Shown: positions 48,613 through 59,929, counted from the stretch's first letter. The stretch: 64,000 nt of DNA from Lysobacter sp. M2-1 (GCF_022662495.1 NZ_JAKPBU010000005.1:1-64000); one strand, 5' to 3'. Program-made: numbers and translations. The notes: a model not told the origin generated them from the letters alone.

Positions 48613-49989
48613 TTGATCAAACCGCGCACCCCACCGGGCGTGATGGAACTGCTGCCGCGCGACCAGATCGCGTTCCAGCGCATGCTCGACACCATCCGCC
48701 GCACGTTCGAGCGGTTCGGTTTCCTGCCGGTAGAGACGCCGGTTTTCGAACTCACCGAGGTGCTGCTGACCAAGTCCGGCGGCGAGACCGAGCGCCAGGT
48801 GTACTTCGTCCAGTCCACCGGGGCGCTCGAAAAGGGCGGCGAAGGGCTCCCCGAGCTGGCCCTGCGCTTCGACCTGACCGTGCCGCTGGCGCGCTACGTC
48901 GCCGAGCACGAGCACGACCTCGCGTTCCCGTTCCGCCGTTACCAGATGCAGCGCGTGTACCGCGGCGAGCGCGCGCAGCGCGGGCGCTTCCGCGAGTTCT
49001 ACCAGTGCGATATCGACGTGGTCGGCAAGGACGTGCTGTCCGCGCGTTACGACGCCGAAATCCCGGCGGTGATCAGCGCGGTGTTCGAAGCGCTGGCGAT
49101 CGGCGACTTCACCATCCAGCTCAATCACCGCAAGCTGCTGCGTGGCTACTTCGAGGGGCTGGGTATCGAGGGCGAACGCCAGTTCGCGGTGCTGCGCGAG
49201 CTCGACAAGCTCGACAAGCGCGGCGAAGGCCCGGTACGCGCCACGCTGCAGGGCGAAGGTTTCGGGCTGCCAGATGATGCAGTGGACCGGCTGATGTCTT
49301 TTGCCCGGGTGCGCTCGACCGGTCACGACGATGCGCTGGCCAAGCTGGCCGCGTTGGGCAGCGGCACGGCGCTGTTCGAGGAAGGCCGCGACGAGCTGCG
49401 CGCAGTGCTCGAGCAGCTGCGCGTGCTGGGCGTGCCCGAGGCGCGCTACGCGATCAACCTGTCGATCGCGCGCGGCCTGGATTACTACACCGGCATCGTC
49501 TACGAAACCACGCTGGACGCGCACCCGCAGATCGGCTCGATCTGCTCGGGCGGACGCTATGACAACCTCGCCGGACACTACACGAAATCGAAGCTGCCGG
49601 GCGTGGGCATTTCCATTGGCTTGACCCGGCTGTTCTTCCAGCTGCGCGAGGCCGGCCTGGTCGGCACCGCCGACAGTTCCGTCGACGCGTTGGTGACCCT
49701 GCTCGACGATGCGGGCCTCGGTACGGCGCTATCGCTCTCGCAGCGTCTGCGTGCCGCCGGCCTGAACGTGGAAACCCAGCTGGAGCCGCGCAAGCTGGCC
49801 AGGCAGCTTCAATACGCCGACCGCGCCGGGATCCGCTTCGTGGTGATCCGCGGCGAGGACGAGGCGGCGCGCGGCATGGTCGCGGTGAAGGACCTGCGCC
49901 GGGGCGAGCAGTTCGAGGTGGCGGAAGCCGACCTGGGCTCCACCCTGCAGGTCGAACGCGAACAGTGGCGGGCGCTCGGCGAGCGCTGA
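48613..49989 (+). CDS. hisS: Histidyl-tRNA synthetase
   Basis: 458 aa from TTG 48613, with GGAG seven bases upstream. Class II synthetase: [51 protein letters not shown] (motif 2), the histidine loop [17 protein letters not shown] and [15 protein letters not shown], with [13 protein letters not shown] as motif 3. It lies just upstream of an ammonia-lyase gene and the histidine operon. Confidence 0.95.
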   Translation: MIKPRTPPGVMELLPRDQIAFQRMLDTIRRTFERFGFLPVETPVFELTEVLLTKSGGETERQVYFVQSTGALEKGGEGLPELALRFDLTVPLARYVAEHEHDLAFPFRRYQMQRVYRGERAQRGRFREFYQCDIDVVGKDVLSARYDAEIPAVISAVFEALAIGDFTIQLNHRKLLRGYFEGLGIEGERQFAVLRELDKLDKRGEGPVRATLQGEGFGLPDDAVDRLMSFARVRSTGHDDALAKLAALGSGTALFEEGRDELRAVLEQLRVLGVPEARYAINLSIARGLDYYTGIVYETTLDAHPQIGSICSGGRYDNLAGHYTKSKLPGVGISIGLTRLFFQLREAGLVGTADSSVDALVTLLDDAGLGTALSLSQRLRAAGLNVETQLEPRKLARQLQYADRAGIRFVVIRGEDEAARGMVAVKDLRRGEQFEVAEADLGSTLQVEREQWRALGER

Positions 49990-50048
49990 ACTGCAGCCTT
50001 CCCGCGAGGGAAGAACAACAACGTATCCGAACCCGGGCATTGCCGCAG

Positions 50049-51944
50049 ATGAAACCGATCAACCTGGACGGAAACTCGCTGACCCGCGCCCAGCTCATCG
50101 CCGTGGCCCATGGCGCCGCGGTCGATCTGGATCCCGCTGCGCTGGTGCGGGTCGATCGGGCCGCAGGCTTCCTGGCCGAGCAGGTCCGGCGCCAGGAGCC
50201 GATCTATGGCGTCTCGACCGGTTTCGGCAGCAATGCCGACAAGCTGCTGGGCGCGCATCCGCTGCGCGACGAACTGGCGGGCGCCGCGCACTCCGGGCGT
50301 TCGCTCCAGGTCGAGCTGCAGGACAACCTGATCGTCACCCATGCGGTCTGCGTCGGCGAGCCGTTCGCCCCCGAAGTGGTGCGGGCGATGCTGTGCATCC
50401 GCATCAACACCTTGCTGCGCGGGCATTCGGGCATCCGCGTGCAGACCCTGCAGGCGCTCGCGGCGATGCTCAACGCAGGGATCGTGCCGGTGGTGCCGCA
50501 GCTGGGCTCGGTGGGCGCCTCGGGCGACCTGGCGCCGCTGTCGCACTTGGCGATCGTGCTGCTCGGTGGCGGCGAGGCGTTCGTCGACGGCGAACGCATG
50601 CCTGGCGCGCGGGCGCTGCAGCGCAAGGGCCTGCAACCGGTCTCGCTTGCGTACAAGGAAGGCTTGGCGCTCAACAACGGCACCGCGCAGATGCTCGCCT
50701 GCGGAGTGCTGGCGCTGCACAAGCTCGATGACCTGCTCGATACCGCGGACCTGGCCGCGGCGATGACCATCGATGCCTTCGCCGGCCGCCTGGGCGCGTT
50801 CGCCGAGGAAGTGCACGCACTGCGGCCACACCCCGGACAGGTGCAAGTCGCCGCCAACCTGCGCCGCCTGCTCGAAGGTTCGACCCTCGCCGATATTCCC
50901 TATCACCTGGTGCCGAAGTTCCGGCAGTGGCTGCCCACCTCGTGGGAGACCGACCAGGCGCGCGCGCTCAGCTTCGACATTGGCTGGGACTGGGTGCCGC
51001 TGGGCCAGCGCCACGGGCGCGAGAAGTTCTACCAGCGCTTCCGCCCGTTCCGGGGTGGCAAGAAGCATCAGCCGCAGGACAGCTATTCGCTGCGCTGCAT
51101 CCCGCAGGTGCACGGCGCGGTGCGCGATGCGGTCGAGCAGGCCAAGCGCGTGTTCGACATCGAGCTCAACGCGGTGACCGACAACCCGCTCGTGTTTCCG
51201 GAAAAGCAGGCCGAGCACGTGGAAGAGCAGGTGATCTCCGCCGGCCACTTCCACGGCATGCCGCTGGCGCTGGCGATGAGCTACGTCAAGGCCGCGATCC
51301 CGGTGCTCGCCTCGATTTCCGAGCGCCGGCTCAACAAGCTGGTCGATCCGGCCACCAACGACGGGCTGCCCGCGTTCCTGATCGGTAACGAGGATGGCAC
51401 CGAGTCCGGGCACATGATCGTGCAGTACACCGCCGCGGCCATCGTCAACGACCTGTGCAGCCGCGCGCATCCGGCCAGCGTGTATTCCATTCCCACCAGC
51501 GCCAATGCCGAGGATCACGTTTCGATGGGCGCCAACGAGGCGCGCCACGTGCTGGCGATGGCCGACGACCTGGGCAAGGTGCTCGCGCTGGAACTCTACA
51601 GCGCCGCCCAGGCGCTGGACCTGCGCCGCGGCATGATCAACGCCGCGCGCGACCTCGCCGATCGGGTCGATGCGGAGATGTTCGCACCGAAGGTGCAGGG
51701 CGGGCCGCTGCCGGGTGCGCAGGATCGGGAGGCGTTCCTGGAGGAAGTCGACGGTCTGCGCGCGGAACTGGCAGCCGCGCCCGAATTCCAGCCCGGTGCC
51801 GCCGTCGCCGCCGCACACACCGCGATCCGCGAGCGTGTTCCCTTCCTCGACCGCGACCGCGCGCTCGATGGCGAAGTGGCACAGGCGGTTGCGATGGTGG
51901 TGGACGGCAGCGTGCTCGAACGCGCGCGCGCATCGCTCGTCTGA
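50049..51944 (+). CDS. HAL/PAL/TAL-family aromatic amino acid ammonia-lyase
   Basis: 631 aa. GSVGASGDLAPLSH (A157-S158-G159) forms the MIO electrophile; PIYGVSTGFGSN has the catalytic Tyr (Y53). QDNLIVTHAVCVG has His (H98) where HutH and tyrosine ammonia-lyase have it and phenylalanine lyases have Phe. It is longer than HutH (~510 aa): an insertion of about 64 residues lies near 279-342, between LRRLLEGS and QPQDSYSLRC, and the C-terminus is extended. Substrate is therefore uncertain between His and Tyr. It sits between hisS and the his operon, without other hut genes. Confidence 0.85.
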   Translation: MKPINLDGNSLTRAQLIAVAHGAAVDLDPAALVRVDRAAGFLAEQVRRQEPIYGVSTGFGSNADKLLGAHPLRDELAGAAHSGRSLQVELQDNLIVTHAVCVGEPFAPEVVRAMLCIRINTLLRGHSGIRVQTLQALAAMLNAGIVPVVPQLGSVGASGDLAPLSHLAIVLLGGGEAFVDGERMPGARALQRKGLQPVSLAYKEGLALNNGTAQMLACGVLALHKLDDLLDTADLAAAMTIDAFAGRLGAFAEEVHALRPHPGQVQVAANLRRLLEGSTLADIPYHLVPKFRQWLPTSWETDQARALSFDIGWDWVPLGQRHGREKFYQRFRPFRGGKKHQPQDSYSLRCIPQVHGAVRDAVEQAKRVFDIELNAVTDNPLVFPEKQAEHVEEQVISAGHFHGMPLALAMSYVKAAIPVLASISERRLNKLVDPATNDGLPAFLIGNEDGTESGHMIVQYTAAAIVNDLCSRAHPASVYSIPTSANAEDHVSMGANEARHVLAMADDLGKVLALELYSAAQALDLRRGMINAARDLADRVDAEMFAPKVQGGPLPGAQDREAFLEEVDGLRAELAAAPEFQPGAAVAAAHTAIRERVPFLDRDRALDGEVAQAVAMVVDGSVLERARASLV

Positions 51945-52185
51945 GGCCGGACCGCGGCCAGACTACGTTCGTGCATTGGTGCGCGCGCCGGATCGCGGCA
52001 TGCGTTATCCGCAGGGGCTTCGGCTAGGCCATTTACGACTTGGAGCGTAGCGAGACGTTCTTCGTCGGCCCGGATTTCCAACGATTCGAGTGGTTCAGAA
52101 CGGCCAACAGCCGCTGGCGAGCCCAGGATCACTGTTCATCTCCAGACTCCAATCCCGACCGGTGCGCCGAACACCGCCCCAGGGG

Positions 52186-52214
52186 TTGACAATGCGCGAG
52201 AGGTTTCTCACAAT
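52186..52214 (+). promoter_or_regulatory. Sigma-70 promoter of the his operon
   Basis: TTGACA (52186-52191) and CACAAT (52209-52214) are separated by 17 bp. The -35 box is perfect; the -10 matches 4 of 6. The rest of the 297-bp gap 51945-52241 holds no gene that I can support. Confidence 0.75.
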
Positions 52215-52216
52215 GC

Positions 52217-52237
52217 ATTAACGCGCTAATACATTAG
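52217..52237 (+). promoter_or_regulatory. Overlapping palindromic operator before yerC
   Basis: ATTAACGCGCTAAT (52217-52230, one mismatch) and CTAATACATTAG (52226-52237, perfect CTAAT-AC-ATTAG) share the central CTAAT. They cover the expected transcription start and end five bases before the ATG of the TrpR/YerC-type regulator. Autoregulation by that protein is inferred. Confidence 0.6.
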
Positions 52238-52241
52238 TCGA

Positions 52242-52568
52242 ATGAAGCAACGCCCCGAACCCCTGCCGCAGCGCGATGCCGATGCCTCCCTGAAGGCGCT
52301 GGCCAAGGCGCTCGCCTCGCTGGAGCGCGGTGAGGACGTGCGTGCCTTCCTCGAGGATCTGTGCACACCGGCCGAACTCGAGGCGATGGCCGACCGCTGG
52401 CGGGTGGTGCCGCTGCTGCTGGAGGGCGTGCCGTACCGGGAGATCCACGAGCGCACCCTGGTCAGCGTCACCACCATCGGCCGGGTGGCGCGGACCCTGG
52501 AACGCGGCAGCGGCGGCTACGCGGCAGCTGCGAAACGGCAGTTCCCGCGCCTCGTCGCGTCGCATTGA
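52242..52568 (+). CDS. TrpR/YerC-family transcriptional regulator
   Basis: 108 aa. The Trp-repressor-like helix-turn-helix is intact: [54 protein letters not shown], equivalent to the YerC/YecD group. As the first gene of the histidine operon, 10 bp before hisG, it is the likely repressor of the pathway. TrpR-family members linked to histidine genes have been called HisR in comparative studies; I am recalling this and cannot check it. The effector is presumably histidine or a derivative (inference). Confidence 0.88.
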   Translation: MKQRPEPLPQRDADASLKALAKALASLERGEDVRAFLEDLCTPAELEAMADRWRVVPLLLEGVPYREIHERTLVSVTTIGRVARTLERGSGGYAAAAKRQFPRLVASH

Positions 52569-52578
52569 ACGTACCCGT

Positions 52579-53493
52579 ATGAGCATCAACCTCGCCAACG
52601 GGGTGCGCGACCGGTTGCGCATCGCCATCCAGAAATCCGGCCGCCTCAGCGAGCCGGCGCGCGCATTGCTGGCCTCGTGCGGCCTGAGCTGGCGCGAGAG
52701 CCGCGACCGGCTGTTCTGCTATGGCGAAACCCTGCCGGTGGACCTGCTGCTGGTGCGCGACGACGACATCCCCGGACTGATCGCCGACGGTGTATGCGAT
52801 CTGGGCATGGTCGGCCGCAACGTGCTGATGGAACAGGCGGCCGACCGCGAACAGCGCGACATTGCGCCCGCGTACCGCGAATGGCGTGCTCTGGGCTTCG
52901 GCGGATGCCGCCTCGATCTTGCGGTACCCGAGTCCTGGGATTGGACCGGCGCCGAACAGGTCGCCGGCAAGCGCATCGCGACCAGTTATCCCGGATTGCT
53001 GGCCCAGTGGCTGCGCAGCCGCGCGATCGAAGCCGACATCGTCAACCTGTCCGGGTCGGTGGAGATCGCGCCGCGCCTGGGTCAGGCCGATCTGATCTGC
53101 GATCTGGTGTCCAGCGGCGCGACCCTCGCGGCCAACCAGCTCAAGCCGGTGGAAACCCTGCTGCGGAGCGAGGCGGTGCTCGCGGGCCCGGCGGCGGCGT
53201 TTGGAGACGTGCGTGCCGAGCTCGCGGAACTGCTGCTCCGGCGCCTCGATGGCGTGCTAAAGATACGCGACAGCAAGCTGCTGCTGTTCCAGGCGCCACG
53301 CGCAGCAGTACCGGGGCTGCTGGAGCTGCTGCCCGATGCGGAAGCGCCCACCGTCACCTCCATCGACGGCAGCGACCGCCTGGCCCTGCAGGCGCTGTGC
53401 CACGGCGCCGTCACCTGGCAGCGCCTGGAAGACCTCAAGCGCGCCGGCGCCGCGGCTTTGATGGTGTTGCCGGTCGAAAGGATGCTGGCGTGA
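52579..53493 (+). CDS. hisG: ATP phosphoribosyltransferase
   Basis: 304 aa, long-form HisG with C-terminal regulatory domain (last ~75 residues, [25 protein letters not shown]). [20 protein letters not shown] opens the catalytic part, and [22 protein letters not shown] contains the PRPP/ATP-binding motif. It performs the first, feedback-inhibited step of histidine synthesis. No HisZ is needed for the long form. Its stop overlaps hisD as GTGA. Confidence 0.95.
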   Translation: MSINLANGVRDRLRIAIQKSGRLSEPARALLASCGLSWRESRDRLFCYGETLPVDLLLVRDDDIPGLIADGVCDLGMVGRNVLMEQAADREQRDIAPAYREWRALGFGGCRLDLAVPESWDWTGAEQVAGKRIATSYPGLLAQWLRSRAIEADIVNLSGSVEIAPRLGQADLICDLVSSGATLAANQLKPVETLLRSEAVLAGPAAAFGDVRAELAELLLRRLDGVLKIRDSKLLLFQAPRAAVPGLLELLPDAEAPTVTSIDGSDRLALQALCHGAVTWQRLEDLKRAGAAALMVLPVERMLA

Positions 53494-54845
53494 GCGCGCC
53501 CGCCGAAGCCCTGGGCGCCACCTTCTCGCCCCGCATGAAACGGGTCGACTGGACGCGCCTGGACGCTGCTGCACGCGAAGCCGTGCTCAGGCGCCCGGCG
53601 CAGGTCGCCGCCGCGGAGGTGCGGCGCAGCGTGACGGAGATCGTCGCAGCGGTACGCAGCGACGGCGACGCAGCGCTGCGGAGCCTGTCGCGGAAATTCG
53701 ACGCGGCGCCCGTCACCGACTTCGAAGTGGACGAAGCGGAGTTCGCTGCGGCGGAAAGGCTGGTCCCCGACACCTTGCGGCTGGCGATGCAGGATGCGAT
53801 GCAGCGGATCGAGTGGTTCCACCGCGCCGGCATGGGGCAGGGCTATGCGGTGGACACCGCGACCGGCGTGCGCTGCGAACGCATCCTGCGCCCGATCCAG
53901 CGGGTGGGCCTGTACGTGCCGGCCGGCAGCGCGCCGTTGCCCTCCACGGCGCTGATGCTGGGGGTACCCGCGCGCCTGGCCGGCTGCCCGCAGGTGGTGC
54001 TGTGTACACCGCCGCGCGCGGATGGCAGCGCGGATCCGGCGGTGCTGGTGGCCGCGCGATTGTGTGGCATCGGGCGCGTGTTCAAGCTCGGCGGCGCGCA
54101 GGCCATCGCCGCCATGGCCTACGGCACGGACAGCGTCCCCCGATGCGACAAGATCTTTGGCCCCGGCAATGCCTACGTCACCGAAGCCAAACGCCAGGTG
54201 TCGATGCAGTCCGATGGCGCGGCGATCGACATGCCGGCCGGTCCATCCGAAGTGCTGGTGGTCGCCGATGCCGGTGCCGATCCGCTGTTCGTCGCCGCCG
54301 ATCTGTTGTCGCAGGCCGAGCACGGTCCGGATTCGCAGGTGCTGCTGGTCTCAGACGATGCCGATTTGCTTGAGCGCGTCGCGGCGGAAGTAGAAGCGCA
54401 GCTCGCGCGCCTGTCGCGACGCGGGATCGCACAGCAGGCGCTCTCGGCCTCGCACGCGATCCTGGTGGACAACCTCGACGATGCCTTCGCCCTCAGCAAC
54501 GCCTACGCGCCGGAACACCTGATCCTGGCCCTGCGCGATCCGCGCGCATGGCTGGGTCGCGTGCAGGCAGCAGGCTCCGTGTTCCTGGGCGACTGGGCGC
54601 CGGAAGCGCTCGGCGACTACTGCAGCGGCACCAACCATGTGCTACCCACCGGCGGCGCCGCGCGTGCCTGCAGTGGCGTGAGCGTGTCCAGCTTCCAGAA
54701 TGCAATCACCGTACAGCAGGTGGATCAGGCCGGTATCGTCGCGATCGGTCCGACCGCCGTCACCTTGGCTGAGGCCGAAGGCCTGCAGGCCCACGCCTAC
54801 GCGGTGCAGGCACGCCTGGAGCGTGCAAAGGCGGACGCAGCATGA
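53490..54845 (+). CDS. hisD: Histidinol dehydrogenase
   Basis: 451 aa from GTG 53490 (ATG 53535 is a shorter alternative). [29 protein letters not shown] and [16 protein letters not shown] are NAD-binding blocks; [13 protein letters not shown] and the C-terminal [21 protein letters not shown] carry zinc and catalytic residues. It catalyses the final two oxidations to histidine. The stop overlaps hisC as ATGA. Confidence 0.96.
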   Translation: MSAPAEALGATFSPRMKRVDWTRLDAAAREAVLRRPAQVAAAEVRRSVTEIVAAVRSDGDAALRSLSRKFDAAPVTDFEVDEAEFAAAERLVPDTLRLAMQDAMQRIEWFHRAGMGQGYAVDTATGVRCERILRPIQRVGLYVPAGSAPLPSTALMLGVPARLAGCPQVVLCTPPRADGSADPAVLVAARLCGIGRVFKLGGAQAIAAMAYGTDSVPRCDKIFGPGNAYVTEAKRQVSMQSDGAAIDMPAGPSEVLVVADAGADPLFVAADLLSQAEHGPDSQVLLVSDDADLLERVAAEVEAQLARLSRRGIAQQALSASHAILVDNLDDAFALSNAYAPEHLILALRDPRAWLGRVQAAGSVFLGDWAPEALGDYCSGTNHVLPTGGAARACSGVSVSSFQNAITVQQVDQAGIVAIGPTAVTLAEAEGLQAHAYAVQARLERAKADAA

Positions 54846-55993
54846 GCACCGATCCGCTGCAGCTTGCGCGACCGGACCTGCGCGGCTTCGCCGGTTATCG
54901 CTCCGCCCGCAGCGAGGCGCTGCGCGGCGAGGTCTGGCTCAATGCCAACGAAGCAGCATGGGCGAATTCGGCCGACCGCGACGGGCTGGCGCGCCGCTAC
55001 CCCCAGCCGCAGCCGCGTGACCTGCGCGTTGCGCTCGCGGGCCTGTACGACGTCGAGCCGGAGCAGCTGCTCATCGGCCGCGGCAGCGACGAAGGCATCG
55101 ACCTGCTGGTACGCGCGTTCTGCGTACCCGGCAGCGATGCCGTGCTCGTCACGCCGCCGGTGTTCGGCATGTATGCGGTCAGCGCGCGACTGCAGGGCGC
55201 AGGCGTGGTCGATGTGCCGCTGCAGGACGCGACCGACGATTTCCGGGTCGACCTGCAGCAAGTCGCCGCGCGCGCGGAAGGCGAGGGCGCGAAGCTGGTG
55301 TTCCTGTGTTCGCCAGGCAATCCGGCTGGCGGCGTGATCCCGCGCGATGCAGTGCTGCGCCTGGCGCAGCAGCTGCAAGGCCGGGCGCTGGTGGTGGTGG
55401 ACGAGGCGTATATCGAGTTCGCCGACGCGCCCTCGCTGGCGACCGATGTTGGCCTGCAACGCAACCTTATCGTGCTACGCACCCTATCCAAGGCGCATGC
55501 CCTGGCGGCGGCGCGGATCGGATGCGTGATCGCCGACGCGCACGTGATCGCGCTGCTGCAGCGCTGCCAGGCGCCGTACCCGGTGCCGGCACCGTGCGCC
55601 GCGCTGGCGCTGGGCGCGCTGCAGCCTGCGAGCTTGGCGCAGACGCGGGACCATGTCGAAACCATCCGCCAGGAGCGCGGGAGACTGGGCACGGCGCTGG
55701 CGGCACTACCCGCAGTGCACCGAGTTTATCCATCCCAGGGTAACTTCCTGCTCGTGCGTTGCTTTGATGCCGAGGCCGCGTTCCGCGCATTGCTCGCCGC
55801 AGGCGTGGTGGTTCGCGACCAGCGCGCCGCACCGCAGCTCGGCGATGCGTTGCGGATCAGCATCGGCACGCCGGAAGAAAACGACCGCATGATCGCTGCC
55901 TTGCGCGTTGCGGGAGCGCCGCTTCGGCACGACTTTGTCTCCGGGGAAGCGATGTCGCGTCCAAGCGGCACCCCCGCAGGAGAAGCCGCATGA
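54842..55993 (+). CDS. hisC: Histidinol-phosphate aminotransferase
   Basis: 383 aa, PLP fold type [12 protein letters not shown] near the N-terminus, [42 protein letters not shown] (PLP Asp and Tyr) and [17 protein letters not shown] (Schiff-base Lys) are in order. A ~20-residue C-terminal tail beyond the fold is unusual but short. It overlaps hisB as ATGA. Confidence 0.96.
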   Translation: MSTDPLQLARPDLRGFAGYRSARSEALRGEVWLNANEAAWANSADRDGLARRYPQPQPRDLRVALAGLYDVEPEQLLIGRGSDEGIDLLVRAFCVPGSDAVLVTPPVFGMYAVSARLQGAGVVDVPLQDATDDFRVDLQQVAARAEGEGAKLVFLCSPGNPAGGVIPRDAVLRLAQQLQGRALVVVDEAYIEFADAPSLATDVGLQRNLIVLRTLSKAHALAAARIGCVIADAHVIALLQRCQAPYPVPAPCAALALGALQPASLAQTRDHVETIRQERGRLGTALAALPAVHRVYPSQGNFLLVRCFDAEAAFRALLAAGVVVRDQRAAPQLGDALRISIGTPEENDRMIAALRVAGAPLRHDFVSGEAMSRPSGTPAGEAA

Positions 55994-57063
55994 CCCCGGT
56001 CCTGTTCGTCGATCGCGACGGCACCCTGATCGAGGAACCGGCGGATTTCCAGATCGACCGGTACGAGAAGCTGCGCTTCGTGCCCGGCGTCATTCCGGCG
56101 CTGCTGCGGCTGCGCGATGCCGGTTACCAGTTCGTCATGGTGACCAACCAGGATGGGCTGGGCACCGAAGCCTTCCCGCAGCAGGACTTCGATGGGCCGC
56201 ACGCCCTGATGCTGCAGGTTTTCGAGAGCCAGGGCATCGTCTTTCGAGACATCCTGATCGACCGCAGTCTTCCAGCAGAAGGCCTGCCTACGCGCAAGCC
56301 CGGCGTCGGCCTGGCGCTGCCGTACCTGCAGGACCGAACGATCGACTGGGCGCGTTCGGCCATGGTCGGCGACCGCGAAACCGACGACGCCTTCGCCGGT
56401 AACCTTGGCATCCGCGCCTTCCGGCTGCGCACGCCGCAGTTCGGCGGGCAGTGGGACTGGGCCGGAATCGCACATGTGCTGGCGAACGCCCCGCGCGCGG
56501 CCCGGGTGGTGCGCAACACCAAGGAGACGCAGATCCAGGTGGAGGTCGACCTGGACCGCGCCGGCGAACCGCAAGTCGCCACCGGCCTGGGTTTCTTCGA
56601 TCACATGCTCGAACAGCTCGGCAAGCACGGTGGCTTCGCGATGTCGCTGCGCTGCGACGGCGACCTGCACATCGATGAGCACCATACGGTGGAAGACAGC
56701 GCGCTGGCGCTCGGCCAGGCCCTGCGCGAGGCGCTGGGCGACAAGCGCGGCATCGGCCGCTATGGCTTCACCCTGCCCATGGACGAAAGCCTGGCCAGCG
56801 CGGCGCTCGACTTCTCCGGCCGGCCCTACCTGGTGTTCGACGGCAGCTTCGCGCGCGAACGCGTCGGCGAACTGCCCACGGAACTCGTGCCGCACTTCTT
56901 CCGCTCGCTATGCGAGAGCGCCGGTCTCAATCTCAACCTGCAGGTCCGCGGCGACAACGACCACCACAAGGTCGAAGCCTGCTTCAAGGCCACCGCGCGC
57001 GCGCTACGTCAGGCGATCCGGCGCGAGGGCAGCGAACTGCCCAGCACCAAGGGCCTGCTGTGA
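55990..57063 (+). CDS. hisB: Bifunctional histidinol-phosphatase/imidazoleglycerol-phosphate dehydratase
   Basis: 357 aa. The N-terminal HAD phosphatase (~1-165) has [16 protein letters not shown] and [14 protein letters not shown]. The C-terminal dehydratase (~170-357) has [35 protein letters not shown] and [21 protein letters not shown] with the metal histidines. The fused form is typical of Gammaproteobacteria. Confidence 0.97.
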   Translation: MTPVLFVDRDGTLIEEPADFQIDRYEKLRFVPGVIPALLRLRDAGYQFVMVTNQDGLGTEAFPQQDFDGPHALMLQVFESQGIVFRDILIDRSLPAEGLPTRKPGVGLALPYLQDRTIDWARSAMVGDRETDDAFAGNLGIRAFRLRTPQFGGQWDWAGIAHVLANAPRAARVVRNTKETQIQVEVDLDRAGEPQVATGLGFFDHMLEQLGKHGGFAMSLRCDGDLHIDEHHTVEDSALALGQALREALGDKRGIGRYGFTLPMDESLASAALDFSGRPYLVFDGSFARERVGELPTELVPHFFRSLCESAGLNLNLQVRGDNDHHKVEACFKATARALRQAIRREGSELPSTKGLL

Positions 57064-57082
57064 TGCGTCAGGCAGGCGCGGT

Positions 57083-57691
57083 ATGAGCGGTGTGGTGATC
57101 GTCGATTCCGGTGGCGCCAACCTGACGTCGGTGCAGACCGCGCTGCGTCGCCTGGGCGTGGAGGCGCCGGTGGTGCAGAAGCCGGAGGCGATCGCGAATG
57201 CCGGACGTGTGCTGCTGCCAGGCGTCGGCGCGGCCGCGCCGGTGATGGGTCGCCTGCGCGAACTCGGCCTGGTCGATCTGCTGCGAACGCTGCGCAAGCC
57301 GCTGCTGGGCATTTGCGTCGGCATGCAGGTGCTCTTCGAGCGTTCCGAGGAAGGCGATGTCGAAGGCCTGGGCCTGCTGCCCGGGACGGTGAAGCGCCTG
57401 CGCGGCGAACCGGGAATCCGCATTCCGCACATGGGATGGAACGCGCTGCATATCGAGGCGCCGTCTGCGCTGCTGGCAGGCATGCCGGAGGGTAGCCACG
57501 CCTATTTCGTGCACAGCTACGCGGCATCGGCTGCGTCCGATTGCATCGCCAGCACCCGTCATGGCGAGCGCTTCGCCGCGGTGGTGCAACGAGGCCATAT
57601 CGCCGGCGCCCAGTTTCATCCGGAGCGTTCCGCAGACACCGGCGCGCGCCTGCTGCGCAATTTCCTGGCCTGGCAGCCGGCATGGGCCTGA
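57083..57691 (+). CDS. hisH: Imidazole glycerol phosphate synthase, glutaminase subunit
   Basis: 202 aa, class I glutamine amidotransferase. [25 protein letters not shown] (nucleophile Cys) and [14 protein letters not shown] (His and Glu of the triad) are intact. It supplies ammonia to HisF. The start is 19 bp after hisB, and its end overlaps hisA by 10 bp. Confidence 0.96.
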   Translation: MSGVVIVDSGGANLTSVQTALRRLGVEAPVVQKPEAIANAGRVLLPGVGAAAPVMGRLRELGLVDLLRTLRKPLLGICVGMQVLFERSEEGDVEGLGLLPGTVKRLRGEPGIRIPHMGWNALHIEAPSALLAGMPEGSHAYFVHSYAASAASDCIASTRHGERFAAVVQRGHIAGAQFHPERSADTGARLLRNFLAWQPAWA

Positions 57692-58416
57692 CCATCTATC
57701 CGGCGATCGACGTGCGCGGCGGGCGCGTGGTGCGCCTGACCCAGGGCGACTACGCGCGCGAGATCTCCTACGACGCCGACCCATTCGCAATGGCGTTGCG
57801 TTACGCCGATGCCGGTGCGCGCTGGTTGCACCTGGTGGATCTGGATGCGGCGCGAGACGGTGGCTATTCGCTGCTCGGATTACTCGAGCGTATCGCGCAG
57901 GACGGACGCTTGCGCGTGCAGACCGGCGGCGGTGTGCGCGACGTGCAGCAAGTACAGGCACTGCTCGGCGCGGGTGCCGAACGGGTGGTGGTGGGATCGC
58001 TGGCGGTAAGCCAGCGACAGGCGGTGGCCGGATGGCTGGAACGCTTCGGCAGCGAGCGGCTGACCGTTGCGCTGGACGTGCGCCGGGACCAGGACGGACA
58101 GTGGCGGCCAGCGACGCTGGGCTGGACCGAGGCGGGTGAGGCCACGCTCGATGAACTGGTGCGGTTCTACGCGCGTTCGGGCCTGGCGCATCTGCTGTGC
58201 ACCGACATCGCGCGCGACGGCACTCTGGCGGGACCCAATTTCGAGCTCTATACGCTGCTGCGTCGCTGGGCACCGGGCTTGCAGCTGCAGGCCTCGGGCG
58301 GCGCGCGCGAACTTGCAGACGTTACGCGGGCCCGCGATGCGGGCTGCGGTGGCATCGTGCTGGGCAAGGCGCTGCTCGAAGGCCGCATCCGCCTGCAGGA
58401 CGCGCTGGCATGCTGA
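57682..58416 (+). CDS. hisA: ProFAR isomerase HisA
   Basis: 244 aa, TIM barrel. [20 protein letters not shown] opens it with the catalytic Asp; [19 protein letters not shown] and [16 protein letters not shown] (second catalytic Asp) follow. The start lies inside hisH and the end overlaps hisF by 7 bp, indicating tight coupling. Confidence 0.96.
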   Translation: MGLTIYPAIDVRGGRVVRLTQGDYAREISYDADPFAMALRYADAGARWLHLVDLDAARDGGYSLLGLLERIAQDGRLRVQTGGGVRDVQQVQALLGAGAERVVVGSLAVSQRQAVAGWLERFGSERLTVALDVRRDQDGQWRPATLGWTEAGEATLDELVRFYARSGLAHLLCTDIARDGTLAGPNFELYTLLRRWAPGLQLQASGGARELADVTRARDAGCGGIVLGKALLEGRIRLQDALAC

Positions 58417-59180
58417 CGCGGCGCATCGTGCCATGCCTGGACGTGCGCGACGGGCGTGTGGTCAAGGGCGTGCGCTTCCGCGATCACGTGGACATGGGCG
58501 ACATTGTGGCCCTGGCCCGGCGCTACCGCCAGGAAGGCGCGGACGAGCTGGTGTTCTACGACATCGGCGCGAGTCCGCAGGGGCGCAGCGTCGACCGAGA
58601 CTGGATCCGGCGCGTGGCCGCGGTCATCGACATCCCGTTCTGCGTGGCTGGCGGCATCCGCAGCGTCGACGACGCGCGTGCGGTGCTGCACGCCGGCGCG
58701 GACAAGGTATCAATCAATACCCCCGCGCTGGAGCGGCCTGAGCTGATCGGCGAGCTCGCCGACGCGTTCGGTATCCAGTGCGTGGTCGTGGGCGTGGACA
58801 GCCTGCGCGAGCAGGACGGCGAATGGCGGGTGCGCAGCCATACCGGAGATCCGGATCGGATGCGCGCGCCTGGGCGTCGCACGTTCGACTGGATCCAGGA
58901 AGCACAGGAGCGCGGCGCCGGCGAGATCGTGCTCAACTGCATGGGCAGCGACGGCGTACGCCAGGGCTACGACATCGAACAGCTCGCGGCCGCACGCGCG
59001 GTGTTAGCGGTGCCGCTGGTGGCCTCCGGCGGAGCCGGTGCGTCCGCGCACTTCGTCGCGGTGTTTGCCGAGGCCGACGTCGATGCCGCCTTGGCCGCAA
59101 GCGTGTTTCACAACGGCAGCATTGCGATTCCTGCATTGAAGCGTGAGCTGCAGGCCGCCGGCGTGGAAGTGAGGCTGTGA
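58410..59180 (+). CDS. hisF: Imidazole glycerol phosphate synthase, cyclase subunit
   Basis: 256 aa, TIM barrel. [20 protein letters not shown] (catalytic Asp), [27 protein letters not shown] and [19 protein letters not shown] (second Asp region, with an unusual Cys-Met-Gly where MDRDG or TSMDRDG is more common) are seen. It uses HisH-derived ammonia to form IGP and AICAR. The stop overlaps hisIE as GTGA. Confidence 0.95.
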   Translation: MLTRRIVPCLDVRDGRVVKGVRFRDHVDMGDIVALARRYRQEGADELVFYDIGASPQGRSVDRDWIRRVAAVIDIPFCVAGGIRSVDDARAVLHAGADKVSINTPALERPELIGELADAFGIQCVVVGVDSLREQDGEWRVRSHTGDPDRMRAPGRRTFDWIQEAQERGAGEIVLNCMGSDGVRQGYDIEQLAAARAVLAVPLVASGGAGASAHFVAVFAEADVDAALAASVFHNGSIAIPALKRELQAAGVEVRL

Positions 59181-59797
59181 GCGTGGATGCGCAAACCGCC
59201 GGCTTCGATCCGGAAACGCTGGCCTGGGACAAGCAGGGCGGCCTGGTGCCCGCGGTCGTGCAGGATGCCGATACGCAGCGCGTGCTGATGCTCGGCTACA
59301 TGGACCGCGACGCGCTGGAGACGACCCTGGCAAGTGGACGCGTGACCTTCTTCAGCCGCTCGCGCCAGCGGCTGTGGACCAAGGGGGAGACCTCCGGCCA
59401 CGTGCTGGAACTCGTGCGGCTGGAAGCCGACTGCGACCGCGACACCTTGCTCGTCCAGGCACGCCCGCGCGGACCCACCTGCCACCTCGGCACCAGCAGT
59501 TGCTTCATGCAGGCGCCCGCCGCGGCGCTGGCGGAACTCGAAAATCTGATCGAGACCCGCGAACGCGAACGACCACCCGGCAGCTACACAACGACGCTGT
59601 TCGAGGCCGGGATCGCGCGCATCGCGCAGAAGGTGGGGGAAGAGGGCGTCGAAATCGCCCTGGCGGCGGTGACCGCCGACGATGCCGCGCTCACAGGTGA
59701 GGCGGCCGACCTCGTGTATCACCTGCTCGTGCTGCTGCGCGCGCGCGGGCTGGGTTTCGCCGACGTGGCGAAGGTGCTCGCGTCTCGGTCGCGCTAG
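59177..59797 (+). CDS. hisI: Bifunctional phosphoribosyl-AMP cyclohydrolase/phosphoribosyl-ATP pyrophosphatase
   Basis: 206 aa from GTG 59177. The N-terminal HisI part has [38 protein letters not shown] and the [13 protein letters not shown] and [12 protein letters not shown] zinc cysteines. The C-terminal HisE part has [16 protein letters not shown] and [17 protein letters not shown]. It catalyses steps two and three and closes the operon; a REP repeat begins 10 bp later. Confidence 0.96.
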   Translation: MSVDAQTAGFDPETLAWDKQGGLVPAVVQDADTQRVLMLGYMDRDALETTLASGRVTFFSRSRQRLWTKGETSGHVLELVRLEADCDRDTLLVQARPRGPTCHLGTSSCFMQAPAAALAELENLIETRERERPPGSYTTTLFEAGIARIAQKVGEEGVEIALAAVTADDAALTGEAADLVYHLLVLLRARGLGFADVAKVLASRSR

Positions 59798-59806
59798 GCC
59801 TGTGCC

Positions 59807-59917
59807 GTGGGAGCGGCCTTGGCCGCGATTGCTCTCGCGGCGTTATCGAAATCTGTTTGTGCATACGGCGCGTGCTACGGTGCTGCGAGATGCATTCGCG
59901 GCCAAGGCCGCTCCCAC
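59807..59917. repeat. REP-type inverted repeat, longer copy
   Basis: GTGGGAGCGGCCTTGGCCGC at 59807 is inverted at 59896-59917, enclosing ~65 bp. It is the same family as 32685-32752. It lies between hisIE and the convergent diguanylate cyclase gene and may protect or terminate the his transcript. Confidence 0.8.
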
Positions 59918-59929
59918 AGGTCTCTGGAC

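Noticed and set aside
52217-52237. Possible tryptophan operator
   Set aside because: The half-sites do not match the E. coli TrpR CTAG pattern, and the downstream genes are for histidine.
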